Shown: positions 63,822 to 64,000 of the stretch, piece after piece
Layout: each line of letters opens with the position of its first letter
How positions within the stretch are numbered: position 1 is the first letter of the stretch
DNA from: Methanoculleus sp. MH98A
Lineage (GTDB): Archaea; Halobacteriota; Methanomicrobia; Methanomicrobiales; Methanoculleaceae
Reading direction: 5' to 3'
Length of the DNA stretch: 64,000 bases
Assembly: GCF_000691865.1 (NCBI RefSeq)
Contig: NZ_JMIO01000002.1
Coordinates: 1-64,000 of the forward strand
Position numbers and translations under genes: made by a program
The notes under the pieces: model-generated
The model's input: the letters and a program-made list of their open reading frames with translations, nothing else
What the model was told of the DNA's origin: nothing
Database searches by the model: none

Positions 63822-64000
63822 TCATTCCTCCCCGATGCGGCCGAGCGCCTCTTTTGCCGCGAGCATCGCCGCGCCCTGTTTGGTCCTTGCCTCGCCCTCT
63901 CCGAATGGAATTCCCCCGACCGTCACCCGGGCGGCCCAGACCGGGCAGTTCCCGGGGCCGGTCTGCCGGAAGGCGTAATCGAGTTCGCCGAGGTTCTCCC
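63822..64000 (-). CDS. Double-stranded RNA-binding domain protein, partial
   Basis: Only the last 58 residues are in the window; the gene runs off the right edge. They form the second half of a dsRNA-binding domain: LDYAFRQTGPGNCPVWAARVTVGGIPFGEGEARTKQGAAMLAAKEALGRI, with the conserved GEG and the Lys-Ala-rich helix KQGAAMLAAKEAL. This domain commonly ends ribonuclease III; whether a nuclease domain precedes it cannot be seen. The stop codon precedes the DUF362 start by one base. Confidence 0.75.
   Translation of the reverse strand, partial: ENLGELDYAFRQTGPGNCPVWAARVTVGGIPFGEGEARTKQGAAMLAAKEALGRIGEE

Overview
The window is a GC-rich archaeal chromosome segment, most likely from a hydrogenotrophic methanogen of the Methanomicrobiales and probably Methanoculleus or a close relative. 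The genus is my inference. What I see directly is RNA polymerase with both largest subunits split (A'/A'' and B'/B''), archaeal TATA-like promoters, an archaeal CCA-adding enzyme, a tungsten-type aldehyde oxidoreductase, a six-gene Ech-type hydrogenase and an FrhB-like F420 oxidoreductase subunit. There is no rRNA, no CRISPR array and no intact insertion sequence.

Layout. 1-2.0 kb: a Roadblock/LC7 protein coupled to a response regulator, a PsiE-like membrane protein and tRNA-Lys. 2.1-10.3 kb: the transcription operon rpoH-rpoB''-rpoB'-rpoA'-rpoA''-rpl30e-nusA. 10.4-12.4 kb: an exported protein of unknown function, then a 105-bp tandem repeat built of hairpins. 12.3-18.8 kb (minus strand): a DUF1786 protein and a class III ribonucleotide reductase (nrdD) with two inteins, coupled to a glutaredoxin-like gene. 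19-25.6 kb: thpR-cca, a PAS histidine kinase, an ABC-2 exporter, an AbrB-type regulator and a methyltransferase. 25.7-31.5 kb: split glutamate synthase subunits with an FrhB-like F420 subunit, divergent from glnA. 31.5-39 kb: an Mrp/NBP35 carrier with a small partner, an AOR-family oxidoreductase, TrmO, RNase HI, a phosphoribosyltransferase, two PEBP-like proteins, a CBS protein and a TerC-like membrane protein. 39-56 kb: an accessory-looking mix of flavin reductase, a receiver-PAS-kinase, a glycine-zipper protein, a SPASM-type radical SAM enzyme, HicAB, a cupin, a P-type ATPase, a beta-propeller protein, a CaCA exchanger, a SagB-type oxidoreductase, a YkgJ protein, an SLC13 permease and a flavin disulfide-reductase homologue. 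56.9-62.1 kb: echABCDEF. 62.2-64 kb: a HIT protein, a DUF362 ferredoxin and the end of a dsRNA-binding-domain gene.

How the parts fit. Ech would couple ferredoxin, H2 and ion gradients. F420H2 could feed the split glutamate synthase, with glnA supplying its glutamine. The class III reductase and its glutaredoxin make dNTPs anaerobically. Mrp and several ferredoxin-like proteins reflect a metabolism rich in iron-sulfur proteins.

Most notable points: (1) NrdD carries two endonuclease-type inteins, yet its host protein stops where the zinc and glycyl-radical domain should begin. (2) Hairpin repeats of one family occur near 12.1 kb and 50.1 kb. (3) Three genes (beta-propeller, CaCA exchanger, echA) are each broken by what looks like one missing C in a C-rich stretch of the coding strand, which suggests sequence error rather than three pseudogenes; in echA the break touches a perfect 20-bp palindrome. 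(4) Two well-conserved genes have strong ribosome-binding sites but no ATG, GTG or TTG start. (5) Perfect palindromes sit on the promoters of mrp and of the methyltransferase.
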